A DNA stretch of 5,864 nt, from the NCBI GenBank assembly GCA_947304085.1, contig CAMZAC010000047.1:1-5864 (forward strand), in the 5' to 3' direction. The stretch's first letter is position 1. Each line of letters opens with the position of its first letter. The stretch is from an uncultured Alphaproteobacteria bacterium. Lineage in GTDB: Bacteria > Pseudomonadota > Alphaproteobacteria > Rs-D84. Positions 1 to 5,060 of this stretch are shown here, one piece after another. The notes under the pieces are model-generated. The model was given only the letters and a program-made list of their open reading frames with translations. It was not told the origin of the DNA and made no database searches. The position numbers were made by a program, and so were the translations under genes.

Positions 1-62
1 ATTTTTATATTTAATCCATATTTGACGCGTGGTCTGCTCCTTTTCTTTTGGCTTATGTTTAT
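1..62. other. Window edge downstream of the rep-like gene
   Basis: This stretch lies 3' of the HUH endonuclease gene on the minus strand. It shows no hairpin or T-tract, so no terminator is visible. Read on the minus strand in the same frame as that gene, it stays open for the 20 codons between the TAG stop and the window edge and is rich in Lys and Arg. A purine-rich AAAAGGAG also lies here, but no ATG follows at a usable distance; the only ATG nearby is followed at once by GAT TAA. I cannot support a gene start here. Confidence 0.4.
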
Positions 63-608
63 CTATCTTTTCTGTTTCTGGCTATCCACGCTTGGTTTAT
101 GTGATTGTATGGGCTGTTTTACTGGAATATCAAATAGTTGTTCAGATGTAATTAGGTTTATCGTATCAAAATGCTTGCGTGTATCTGAATATATCTGTTT
201 GGTGCAATAATTCGGTGTGTTGGGTGTAAAATCTGGGTCAAGATACATATTCTCTACCGTATAACCTGTTCGTATAAATACCTTTTCAAGTGCTGCATCC
301 ATCCGCTTTGATTTTATTCTGCTGCCATAAAAGAAAATATGATAATGATATGTTTTTAATTTACCAGTTTCACAAAATGCTATGAACGGAACATGATTTT
401 CTGGCCATTTCTTTCCGCGTAGATGGTATTCCAATTTTCCCATAACCGATTTTAATTTGTTTTGGGAAATATCATAACTGGTCGTTTGTTCTTTCGGTGG
501 AAATTGAACAGTCAAAACATAATTCGGTTTCAATGAATTTACCCAAGATTCAATTTCTTTTCTGACTGTCTTGGATGTCGTTTTGTCGTAATACTTGAAA
601 TTAGTCAT
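63..608 (-). CDS. HUH-superfamily replication/relaxase-like endonuclease
   Basis: The 181-residue protein has the three ordered motifs of small rolling-circle Rep proteins. A hydrophobic strand YVLTVQFP (residues 30-37) matches motif I. YHYHIFFYG (87-95) carries the H-x-H metal-binding pair at His88 and His90. NYCTKQIY (133-140) gives the YxxK motif, with Tyr134 as the likely nicking tyrosine and Lys137 behind it. Known HUH enzymes nick one DNA strand and stay bound to its 5' end through that tyrosine, to start rolling-circle replication, conjugative transfer or transposition. The length suits a compact plasmid or phage Rep without a helicase domain. The C-terminal tail (from about 162) is polar, basic and probably disordered. 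The start is fixed by AAAAAGGA 7 nt upstream of the ATG. It is the last gene of the minus-strand series and has its own 250-bp leader. The family call rests on motifs alone; replication, mobilisation or transposition cannot be told apart. Confidence 0.75.
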   Translation of the reverse strand: MTNFKYYDKTTSKTVRKEIESWVNSLKPNYVLTVQFPPKEQTTSYDISQNKLKSVMGKLEYHLRGKKWPENHVPFIAFCETGKLKTYHYHIFFYGSRIKSKRMDAALEKVFIRTGYTVENMYLDPDFTPNTPNYCTKQIYSDTRKHFDTINLITSEQLFDIPVKQPIQSHKPSVDSQKQKR

Positions 609-798
609 TTGATTATCCTTTTTAATTTTTTGGAATACAACAGGACAAAGGTCAACTTTTTGAGAAAACCTTTGATTTGCAATACTTTCGGAACATTTTT
701 ATGTGTAAAACACAAAAGTTTCCGTCGGTTGTTGTCATTTAATAGAACGCCGGTTTTTAAAAAATTTGTCGCAGAAAATTTCCAAAATACAAAAAAAT
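609..798. other. Gene-free leader of the rep-like gene, possible nicking origin
   Basis: About 190 bp separate the HUH endonuclease start from the 28-bp site at 799-826. I find no convincing -35/-10 pair and no supported ORF; open frames on both strands lack ribosome binding sites. A small nested dyad lies close to the gene: CAAAGGT (646-652) pairs with ACCTTTG (668-674), and inside it TCAA (652-655) faces TTGA (660-663). Rolling-circle initiators usually cut in a hairpin near their own gene, so this is a candidate double-strand origin, but that is inference from position only. Confidence 0.3.
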
Positions 799-826
799 GT
801 GATTTGACCGATGGGGCATACCACAA
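799..826. repeat. 28-bp two-arm site, left copy of an inverted pair
   Basis: The site reads GTGATTTGACC, then GATGGG, then GCATACCACAA: two 11-bp arms around a 6-bp centre. The arms are imperfect inverted repeats of each other. The second copy, in opposite orientation, is at 3803-3830. Both arms are identical in the two copies while most of the centre differs. A short A-tract also precedes the outer arm in both copies (read outside to inside). The inner end of this copy merges with the T-tract of the terminator at 824-850. The layout is that of a tyrosine-recombinase core site or a dimeric-protein operator. Confidence 0.8.
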
Positions 827-850
827 AAAAATCCCCCGTTGAAGGGGGAT
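824..850 (-). terminator. Intrinsic terminator of the serine-recombinase-like gene
   Basis: On the minus strand, a perfect 7-bp stem ATCCCCC/GGGGGAT with a 6-nt TTCAAC loop is followed directly by seven T residues. It starts 8 nt past the TAA of the recombinase-like gene, so it should end that transcript before the HUH endonuclease gene. The same hairpin without the T-tract recurs at 1201-1218. Confidence 0.85.
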
Positions 851-858
851 GAAGTTTA

Positions 859-1167
859 TTAAAAAACCAGATGTTCTTTTATAAAATGTATTCTGCAACC
901 CCTGTCACAAAGTTTTAACATTTTTGAAGTCATATAACACGGTATGTCTTTGATTGTCCAGAACACAAGTGTTATTGGGTCTGTCTGCTTGTTTATATAA
1001 TTAAACATATTTTTCAACTGTTTTACATTATCCCGTTCTGATGTCCAATATATTTTGAACATAGAACATTTGCCTTGCGTCTGGCAATATTTCTCCAAAC
1101 GCTGTCCTTTTTGTTGTATAGAAGAATCATCATCTACTACTACATAACCAATCGCTAATTTTATCAT
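859..1167 (-). CDS. Catalytically degenerate serine recombinase (resolvase N-domain)-like protein
   Basis: The 102-residue protein follows the fold pattern of the resolvase/invertase catalytic domain. IGYVVVDDDSS (6-16) sits where active enzymes have IGYARVSTDDQ. QRLEKYCQTQGK (22-33) matches the first helix. LVFWTIKDIPCYMTSKMLKLCDRGCRIHFIKE (67-98) matches the VVVWKLDRLSR...GVRFISL region. The nucleophilic Ser is replaced by Asp12 and its partner Arg by Val10. The DRLSR residues have become KDIPC, so the Asp and both Arg are missing. The protein stops at the end of this domain, with no long dimer helix and no DNA-binding helix-turn-helix. It should therefore be unable to cut DNA; a dimerising or regulatory role, or simple decay, are possible. 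The frame is intact, has AAAAGGA about 9 nt upstream of the ATG and its own terminator, which favours a maintained gene. The family call rests on pattern matching by eye. Confidence 0.65.
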   Translation of the reverse strand: MIKLAIGYVVVDDDSSIQQKGQRLEKYCQTQGKCSMFKIYWTSERDNVKQLKNMFNYINKQTDPITLVFWTIKDIPCYMTSKMLKLCDRGCRIHFIKEHLVF

Positions 1168-1200
1168 GATTTTTCATCCTTTTTTACAAGTTAAACTGCT

Positions 1201-1218
1201 TCCCCCGTTGAAGGGGGA
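1201..1218 (-). repeat. Second copy of the GC hairpin, 3' of the methyltransferase gene
   Basis: TCCCCC pairs with GGGGGA around a GTTGAA loop; over 19 nt this is identical to the hairpin at 831-850, and it lies 5 nt past the methyltransferase stop. On the minus strand it is followed by AGCAG and not by a T-run, so it is a poor intrinsic terminator. It could protect the 3' end of the mRNA or be a terminator that lost its T-tract, allowing readthrough into the recombinase-like gene. Confidence 0.75.
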
Positions 1219-1223
1219 TTTTA

Positions 1224-3056
1224 TCAGAAATCTTTGTGTTGAATCTGGTGAATCAGTTGTGCAAAGCAACGATTTAAAACCGTCGGGCAAAAATGTTCAC
1301 CCAACATAGTCCGAAATTCATCATCCGTCACCACAATATCACCGGGTTGTTTTGCAGTCGGGACATCTGGAACCGGACCAGATTTGCACCAGAGATTACC
1401 TTTGCCGTCTCTGATTTTGATTTTTTCGGGTAATTCAAAATCTCTCGGCATACCCATCAATACCAGGATTTCATAGGGTGTTCTGTATCTGGCGTCAGAT
1501 TGTGTTCCGTCTGTCCTGATACGACCAGCCGGGAAATAATTTGCCGGTGCGCCAAAATGTCCGGATTCACCGGTAATTGTCGGTGCCGGTCTATCACCAT
1601 GGGCACGCTTGATTTCCACTTTTTCCTTCGTTGTTGGGTTAATAACAACCGTTGATTTTTGTCCTGCAGGCATATTTTTCAAAGCGTCAATGATTTCAGG
1701 TTCCAAATCCAGCGCATAATGCAGACGATTAACATCCATTCTGTGTTCTCCGGCTTCGATAGAAGGAATGCCCAACAAACAAACTTCTTCTGACACTTTA
1801 AATTCATCTGGTTTAGGAAATTTCCATACATTGCTGTCGGTTATTTCAGTTGTGCCAAGAATCTTTTGCACCAGTTCTTTTTTGATTCCCAGAACGATTG
1901 ACCGTTCGCGTTGTTCGCCGGTACCATAACAAGCGGCATCCAAATAATCAATGTTGGTAATATACCCTAATTGACCGGTCTCGCCTTTGATATAATCATG
2001 GATACTTTTATACCCATGGTTTTTGATTTCATTTGGACACGCACCTAAAAAACCTTCGACATTTTCACACACGAAAACATCGTTGTAATCATTTATATCT
2101 TTCAAAAATTGTATGCCTTTCATTATCAATACAGAATCTTTACGATTTATGTTCTGTTTTCCTGCCTGGCTGAAGCTTTGACAGGGGCAACTCATCAACA
2201 CAATACGACAATTTTTTGTCTTATGCGCAGCAACAATTTGTTTATAAATATTATCATCAGTTATACTTCCTGTTATGACATCTGAACCAGCAGGAGATAA
2301 TTCTCGCAGAATTTGTGCGCGCTCTTTTATCAGTTCATTACAAACCGCAACATTGATATTCAGGTCTTTCAACATATAACAGCCGAGGCCTATATTCGCG
2401 AATAAGCTGGTTGCATTCCATGTTTCATCAAATTTTATACCTTTCGGCAAAACCACATCAGAAAACACACCATGACATGGATACTTTTCCAATCTTGGTT
2501 CTTTGGGTTTAGAATTTCTTTTGATTGTCAAAGCCGAATTCATTGTCGGGAAATCATCATTTTCAATCGCTTTCTGTTTTGCTGCTGCCACACAATCTGC
2601 ATCCAATTCACAAATGTTTCGCCACAGTTTATTTTTCCGAAATCCGTTTATTGTCATTATTGTGTCTTTTTTTAGACGGTTTTCTTCAATTTCTGGACCA
2701 CTACCCACAGTATTACCAACCGCTCTGACGGCATCTGCGATTTCAACACATGTATCTAATGCTGCACCGACAACACATCGTGCAAATTTCAATGCGTGCA
2801 AACCTTTAACAGATTTTTTGCCATACAATCTAATATAGTTTGTGGCTATTTTACTTGCGGCTTCACACTGTGTGATAAAAGACATTGTGTCTGACGGTGT
2901 TGTCGGTAAAGCAGGTGCCACTAAATTTGCAAGTGCGGTGGTTCCTAGTTCGTTATTTTCACCTTCAATTGATTTTTCACCATTTAAAAATGCATTTCTG
3001 TTTTGAACCATTTTTTCAAGGGATGATTCCGACCCTGTATTTAATGAACGAAACAT
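1224..3056 (-). CDS. DNA (cytosine-5)-methyltransferase with N-terminal extension
   Basis: The product (610 residues from the start chosen here; add 10 for the longer ATG) transfers a methyl group from S-adenosylmethionine to cytosine C5. Motifs, numbered on the longer form, are in standard order: I FANIGLG (229-235, SAM binding), IV SCPCQSFSQAG (299-309, nucleophile Cys302), VI ENVEG (341-345), VIII QRERS (392-396), IX RPAPT (499-503), then YRTPYEILVLMGMP (534-547) and a motif X-like segment near 598-612. Target recognition should lie in the roughly 100 residues between VIII and IX. The first 220 residues are extra: a low-complexity start, then helical segments (about 66-190). They weakly resemble ParB/DUF3102-like phage regions, but I cannot assign them. 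AAAAGGAG sits 6 nt before the ATG at 3056, whereas the upstream ATGs at 3086 and 3083 have no ribosome site. No restriction endonuclease gene is adjacent, so this looks like an orphan enzyme of a mobile element. Confidence 0.95.
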   Translation of the reverse strand: MFRSLNTGSESSLEKMVQNRNAFLNGEKSIEGENNELGTTALANLVAPALPTTPSDTMSFITQCEAASKIATNYIRLYGKKSVKGLHALKFARCVVGAALDTCVEIADAVRAVGNTVGSGPEIEENRLKKDTIMTINGFRKNKLWRNICELDADCVAAAKQKAIENDDFPTMNSALTIKRNSKPKEPRLEKYPCHGVFSDVVLPKGIKFDETWNATSLFANIGLGCYMLKDLNINVAVCNELIKERAQILRELSPAGSDVITGSITDDNIYKQIVAAHKTKNCRIVLMSCPCQSFSQAGKQNINRKDSVLIMKGIQFLKDINDYNDVFVCENVEGFLGACPNEIKNHGYKSIHDYIKGETGQLGYITNIDYLDAACYGTGEQRERSIVLGIKKELVQKILGTTEITDSNVWKFPKPDEFKVSEEVCLLGIPSIEAGEHRMDVNRLHYALDLEPEIIDALKNMPAGQKSTVVINPTTKEKVEIKRAHGDRPAPTITGESGHFGAPANYFPAGRIRTDGTQSDARYRTPYEILVLMGMPRDFELPEKIKIRDGKGNLWCKSGPVPDVPTAKQPGDIVVTDDEFRTMLGEHFCPTVLNRCFAQLIHQIQHKDF

Positions 3057-3062
3057 TTTTTG

Positions 3063-3070
3063 CTCCTTTT
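3063..3070 (-). promoter_or_regulatory. Ribosome binding site that sets the methyltransferase start
   Basis: AAAAGGAG on the minus strand lies 6 nt before the ATG at 3054-3056. The two ATGs further upstream (3086, 3083) would place this site inside the coding region and have only an A/T stretch before them. Confidence 0.85.
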
Positions 3071-3111
3071 TCGTTTCGTCCATCAATTTATTTACGCATA
3101 AAAAAAAGTCC

Positions 3112-3168
3112 GCCGAACATAGCGAACCTTAGGGTGTGTATGAAACTTTGCGAACTTTGCGAACCTTT
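3112..3168 (-). promoter_or_regulatory. Paired GTTCG repeats over the methyltransferase promoter region
   Basis: On the minus strand, AAGGTTCGCAAAGTTCG and AAGGTTCGCTATGTTCG share the form AAGGTTCGC-NNN-GTTCG. Within each, GTTCG recurs every 9 bp, and the two pairs start 37 bp apart. A degenerate further unit (GTTTC) follows the first pair. A weak promoter, TTCATA (3136-3141), 17-bp spacer, TATGTT (3113-3118), would lie with its -10 in the second pair. The pattern fits operator or iteron sites for a protein binding one helix face; the nearest candidate is the HTH protein encoded just upstream. The promoter boxes are inference. Confidence 0.55.
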
Positions 3169-3181
3169 TTAATGCTTTTTT

Positions 3182-3730
3182 TTATTTTTTTAGTAAAACT
3201 TCACGAAATCTTCTTTTCAGTAATGCATTTACATTTTGTCTTGTGTATCTGGCTTCATGTGGCAAATCAAGGTATGGTAAATATAATCCTTTCTTACGCC
3301 AATCGTTCAATGTTTTGGTTGTCGTGCCTAAGAAGCGTGCAACTTGACTTGGTGTCAATAAATCGTCTTCCCCATTATTACACGATGTTCTAATTTCTGG
3401 TGGTTCTGTTTCAGAACCAGGAAACCAAGAAAGCATTTTCATAATTGGTTTCGGGTCTTCTATCGATGTAGAACTACAAACAAATTCGGTTTCATATAAA
3501 AATTCATTAAATTTTTTCATTGCGGAAATATCATTATTTGCTGTTGGAACGTGTCGTTGATAATCTTCAATCAAATTTAATATATTTGCAGAAAATGTTT
3601 CCCAGGTATCGTCATCGACATAACCCGATTTGCGACGAATTCTGTTTATTCGATACAAATAATCTTTTTTTGTTAATTCTGACATATTTGGTTGTTTGTT
3701 TAACCAATCGATAAATTTTTGTTTTAACAT
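3182..3730 (-). CDS. Integrase-SAM-like N-terminus fused to excisionase-type HTH, putative DNA-binding protein
   Basis: The 182-residue product has two parts. Residues 1-82 (FIDWLNKQ...SELTKKDYLYRINRIRRKSG...ISAMKKFNEFLYE) resemble the helical core-binding (SAM-like) domain of tyrosine recombinases: an early Leu-rich helix, a K-x-Y-xx-RI-xx-IRR helix and a closing F-x-x-FLYE helix. After a Pro-, Glu- and Ser-rich linker (about 88-122), residues 123-172 (LLTPSQVARFLGTTTKTLNDWRKKG...YTRQNVNALL) form a MerR/excisionase-type HTH. No recombinase catalytic domain with R-H-R-Y is present, so it probably binds DNA without cutting it, as an excisionase, accessory factor or regulator. AAAGGAG (3738-3744) lies 7 nt before the ATG at 3730; a longer in-frame start at 3772 lacks such a site. 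The methyltransferase follows after 125 bp with the GTTCG repeats between, so regulation of that gene is plausible. The N-terminal assignment is less certain than the HTH. Confidence 0.7.
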   Translation of the reverse strand: MLKQKFIDWLNKQPNMSELTKKDYLYRINRIRRKSGYVDDDTWETFSANILNLIEDYQRHVPTANNDISAMKKFNEFLYETEFVCSSTSIEDPKPIMKMLSWFPGSETEPPEIRTSCNNGEDDLLTPSQVARFLGTTTKTLNDWRKKGLYLPYLDLPHEARYTRQNVNALLKRRFREVLLKK

Positions 3731-3737
3731 ATAAACA

Positions 3738-3744
3738 CTCCTTT
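3738..3744 (-). promoter_or_regulatory. Ribosome binding site of the HTH gene
   Basis: AAAGGAG on the minus strand, 7 nt before the ATG at 3728-3730, selects this start over the in-frame ATG at 3772. Confidence 0.85.
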
Positions 3745-3770
3745 GTATTATGTTGGATGTATTTTGCACC

Positions 3771-3800
3771 ATAGTAATTATAATCGCAAGTTTTTATCAA
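3771..3800 (-). promoter_or_regulatory. Likely promoter of the HTH gene
   Basis: On the minus strand, TTGATA (3795-3800), an 18-bp spacer and TACTAT (3771-3776) lie about 40 bp upstream of the start codon. A TATAAT string inside the spacer has no good -35 at the right distance. The 28-bp site at 3803-3830 abuts the -35 box, so a protein bound there would touch RNA polymerase. Confidence 0.5.
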
Positions 3801-3802
3801 AA

Positions 3803-3830
3803 TTGTGGTATGCCAAGTGGGTCAAATCAC
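3803..3830. repeat. 28-bp two-arm site, right copy of the inverted pair
   Basis: On the plus strand it reads TTGTGGTATGC, then CAAGTG, then GGTCAAATCAC. This is the reverse complement of the arms at 799-826, with a largely different centre. It is followed by five T residues, mirrored by the A-tract outside the left copy. The two copies enclose the recombinase-like, methyltransferase and HTH genes, about 2.98 kb. It lies 2 bp upstream of the -35 box of the HTH gene, so operator and recombination-site readings are both open. Confidence 0.8.
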
Positions 3831-3835
3831 TTTTT

Positions 3836-4095
3836 ACTGAATGGACTATGTTGAATTTTTTGACTTCGCGCGTAAAGGCCTTTGAAATTTTTTTCAATTT
3901 GTGTCTGTCGATTTTCTTAACCGGATGGACGGTGGTGTATGGGGTGCGGTGGGTTCGTATCGGTGGCAGTTGCGGGGCCGGTTGCCGATGCTGCCAGAAG
4001 GGACCATACATCATACGGGTATGTGGTTATACATGTATTTGTTCAGAAACTTTTTAACTTCTTCACCAAGTTCAATAAAATCAACATAATCATTA
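3836..4095. other. Gene-free, G-skewed, structure-prone stretch
   Basis: No ORF here has a ribosome site, and translations in the open frames look non-coding. The segment 3921-3990 is about half G on the plus strand and only about one-sixth C, with a run of GG and GGGG tracts, in otherwise AT-rich DNA. GGCAG (3965-3969) can pair with CTGCC (3991-3995), or ATCGG...GCA with TGCCGAT (3983-3989). A weak promoter, TTGACT, 17-bp spacer, TGAAAT (about 3868-3896), reads toward it. Together with the element and terminator that follow, an untranslated plus-strand RNA of roughly 250-300 nt is possible, but only as inference. Confidence 0.35.
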
Positions 4096-4124
4096 GTTCG
4101 CGAACTGCACATCGAGCACAACCA
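4096..4124 (+). repeat. Stem-loop element, copy A (GAACTGCAC loop)
   Basis: GTTCG (4096-4100) pairs with CGAGC (4113-4117), with one G-T wobble, around a loop that contains GAACTGCAC; ACAACCA follows. Copy B at 5032-5060 keeps the loop and the ACAACCA tail. One stem position changes from T-G to C-G, which keeps pairing. Both copies lie on the plus strand directly before an intrinsic terminator whose hairpin sequence is not shared. Confidence 0.7.
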
Positions 4125-4131
4125 GAGTTTC

Positions 4132-4158
4132 AAAACTTGCCCATCAGGGCAAGTTTTT
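4132..4158 (+). terminator. Intrinsic terminator after stem-loop copy A
   Basis: An 11-bp perfect stem (4132-4142 with 4147-4157), built on CTTGCCC/GGGCAAG with an ATCA loop, runs into a T-tract on the plus strand (TTTTTGTTTG). On the minus strand it is followed by only a short T-run, so it may work weakly as a backstop for the peptidase gene. Confidence 0.85.
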
Positions 4159-4178
4159 GTTTGTTTTCCAATATCTAC

Positions 4179-4233
4179 AAAAAGTTCAAAAGTTATCTTT
4201 TTGAAAAAGGCTATTTTTCTACTGCTTTTGAAC
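4179..4233 (-). terminator. Possible A/T-rich terminator of the peptidase-like gene
   Basis: On the minus strand, GTTCAAAAG (4225-4233, in the last codons) pairs with CTTTTGAAC (4184-4192), followed by five T residues. A nested AAAAA/TTTTT stem could fill part of the long loop. The stem is A/T-rich and the loop is long, so efficiency is doubtful. Confidence 0.3.
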
Positions 4234-4947
4234 CATAGAATTTTGTTTTTGTTGTAAAAGTATATAATCTTTCATCATTTTTTGCACTGCACCCGGTAAA
4301 TCTGTTTTAATTGCTTCTGGCGTTATATACTTATCAACAAACGGATTTATAAACTTTTCTTGAATATGTATACCAAAAAATTTTATACCAATTAAGTCAA
4401 CAATCCGTTCTTTGAAATTTTGTGGAACATTATATTTTTCAATTATTGGTTTTTCTATTAAAATATGAATAACTTCATGCAACATAGTATTCAATATCTT
4501 TTCTTGATTATCTGGATACCGTGACATACGAAATACAATTTTTGCTTTTTTATCAGATGCAAAATACGAAGCACCATTACCATATGCACATAATATTTCT
4601 AATTCATTTGGCATTGTCGTATTCCACGATTTTAACAAAGGAACCAAAAACTTATTTATTCCACGTTCCATCATCGGTATAACATAAGATTTCATAATTG
4701 AATCGTATTTTGTTAAATCATTAACGTTATAAATTTCTTGTTTGAAAAATTTACTATATTTTGCTATGTCTTTGTCAGTAAGAGTTTCTTTTTCAAACAT
4801 TTCTTTGACTATTGGATTCTCGGGATTTGGAACAAAATTATTCATTGTATATCCAAAATGTTTTAAATTAGTATGAAACTCATGATGCTCTTCTAAAATA
4901 AATTGCCACATTTCTTTTTGGGTCATCGGTCTTATTGTTATTTGCAT
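4219..4947 (-). CDS. Putative gluzincin-type zinc metallopeptidase
   Basis: The 242-residue product contains MLHEVIHILIEK (155-166) with HEVIH at 157-161, followed 18 residues later by Glu180 (in FKERIVD). That is the exact HEXXH-X18-E spacing of M1-like gluzincins, in which two His and the Glu bind zinc and the first Glu activates water. The preceding strand (AKIVFRMSRYPDNQEKILNTMLHE) suits the edge strand and active-site helix of this fold. There is no signal peptide or membrane segment; the N-terminus is hydrophilic, so a cytoplasmic protein is expected. It is far shorter than M1 aminopeptidases and lacks a GAMEN-type motif, so it is not a member of that family proper. The substrate is unknown. 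AAAAGGA lies 6 nt before the ATG. The gene stands alone, between the two stem-loop elements, and is transcribed against the direction of both. I do not recognise the family beyond its active site. Confidence 0.65.
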   Translation of the reverse strand: MQITIRPMTQKEMWQFILEEHHEFHTNLKHFGYTMNNFVPNPENPIVKEMFEKETLTDKDIAKYSKFFKQEIYNVNDLTKYDSIMKSYVIPMMERGINKFLVPLLKSWNTTMPNELEILCAYGNGASYFASDKKAKIVFRMSRYPDNQEKILNTMLHEVIHILIEKPIIEKYNVPQNFKERIVDLIGIKFFGIHIQEKFINPFVDKYITPEAIKTDLPGAVQKMMKDYILLQQKQNSMVQKQ

Positions 4948-4970
4948 ATTAAATCCTTTTTATACTGATA

Positions 4971-4998
4971 ATTATATCATAAATTTGTCTTTTTTAAA
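4971..4998 (-). promoter_or_regulatory. Extended -10 promoter of the peptidase-like gene
   Basis: On the minus strand TGATATAAT gives a perfect TATAAT with the TGN extension (4971-4979). A weak -35, TTTAAA (4993-4998), lies 16 bp upstream. The -10 is about 24 bp upstream of the start codon, implying a short leader with AAAAGGA in it. Confidence 0.65.
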
Positions 4999-5031
4999 TC
5001 TATTATTTCATGACCAATATCAATCAACTCG

Positions 5032-5060
5032 GCTCGGGAACTGCACGCCGAGCACAACCA
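5032..5060 (+). repeat. Stem-loop element, copy B (GAACTGCAC loop)
   Basis: GCTCGG (5032-5037) pairs with CCGAGC (5048-5053) around GAACTGCACG, followed by ACAACCA. It matches copy A at 4096-4124 over the loop, most of the stem and the tail, about 936 bp away in the same orientation. Here the tail forms part of the terminator stem that follows. Confidence 0.7.

Noticed and set aside
799..826. A canonical XerCD dif site
   Set aside because: The arm length and spacing fit, but the inner arm ends lack the usual CATAA/TTATG, so I describe it only as dif-like in layout.
605..898. 97-codon minus-strand open frame between the recombinase-like and HUH genes
   Set aside because: It spans the terminator and the 28-bp site, overlaps the start of the HUH gene and the end of the recombinase-like gene, has no ribosome site, and its translation looks non-coding.
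3057..3086. Longer methyltransferase start at 3086 or 3083
   Set aside because: No ribosome site precedes those ATGs, while AAAAGGAG is ideally placed for the ATG at 3056.
3778..4014. 78-codon minus-strand open frame upstream of the HTH gene
   Set aside because: There is no ribosome site; it runs through the 28-bp site and the HTH promoter, and its Pro- and His-rich first half is what any G-skewed non-coding DNA would give.
3939..4238. 99-codon plus-strand open frame across the G-rich island, stem-loop and terminator
   Set aside because: It reads through an 11-bp terminator hairpin into the convergent peptidase gene and lacks a ribosome site.
4096..5060. Integron attC sites flanking the peptidase gene
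   Set aside because: The repeats lack the GTTRRRY and RYYYAAC core boxes and the paired inner boxes, and each is tied to a terminator.
4100..5060. tRNA 3' end, suggested by the ACAACCA tail of the stem-loop element
   Set aside because: No T-arm, anticodon arm or acceptor pairing can be found around either copy.
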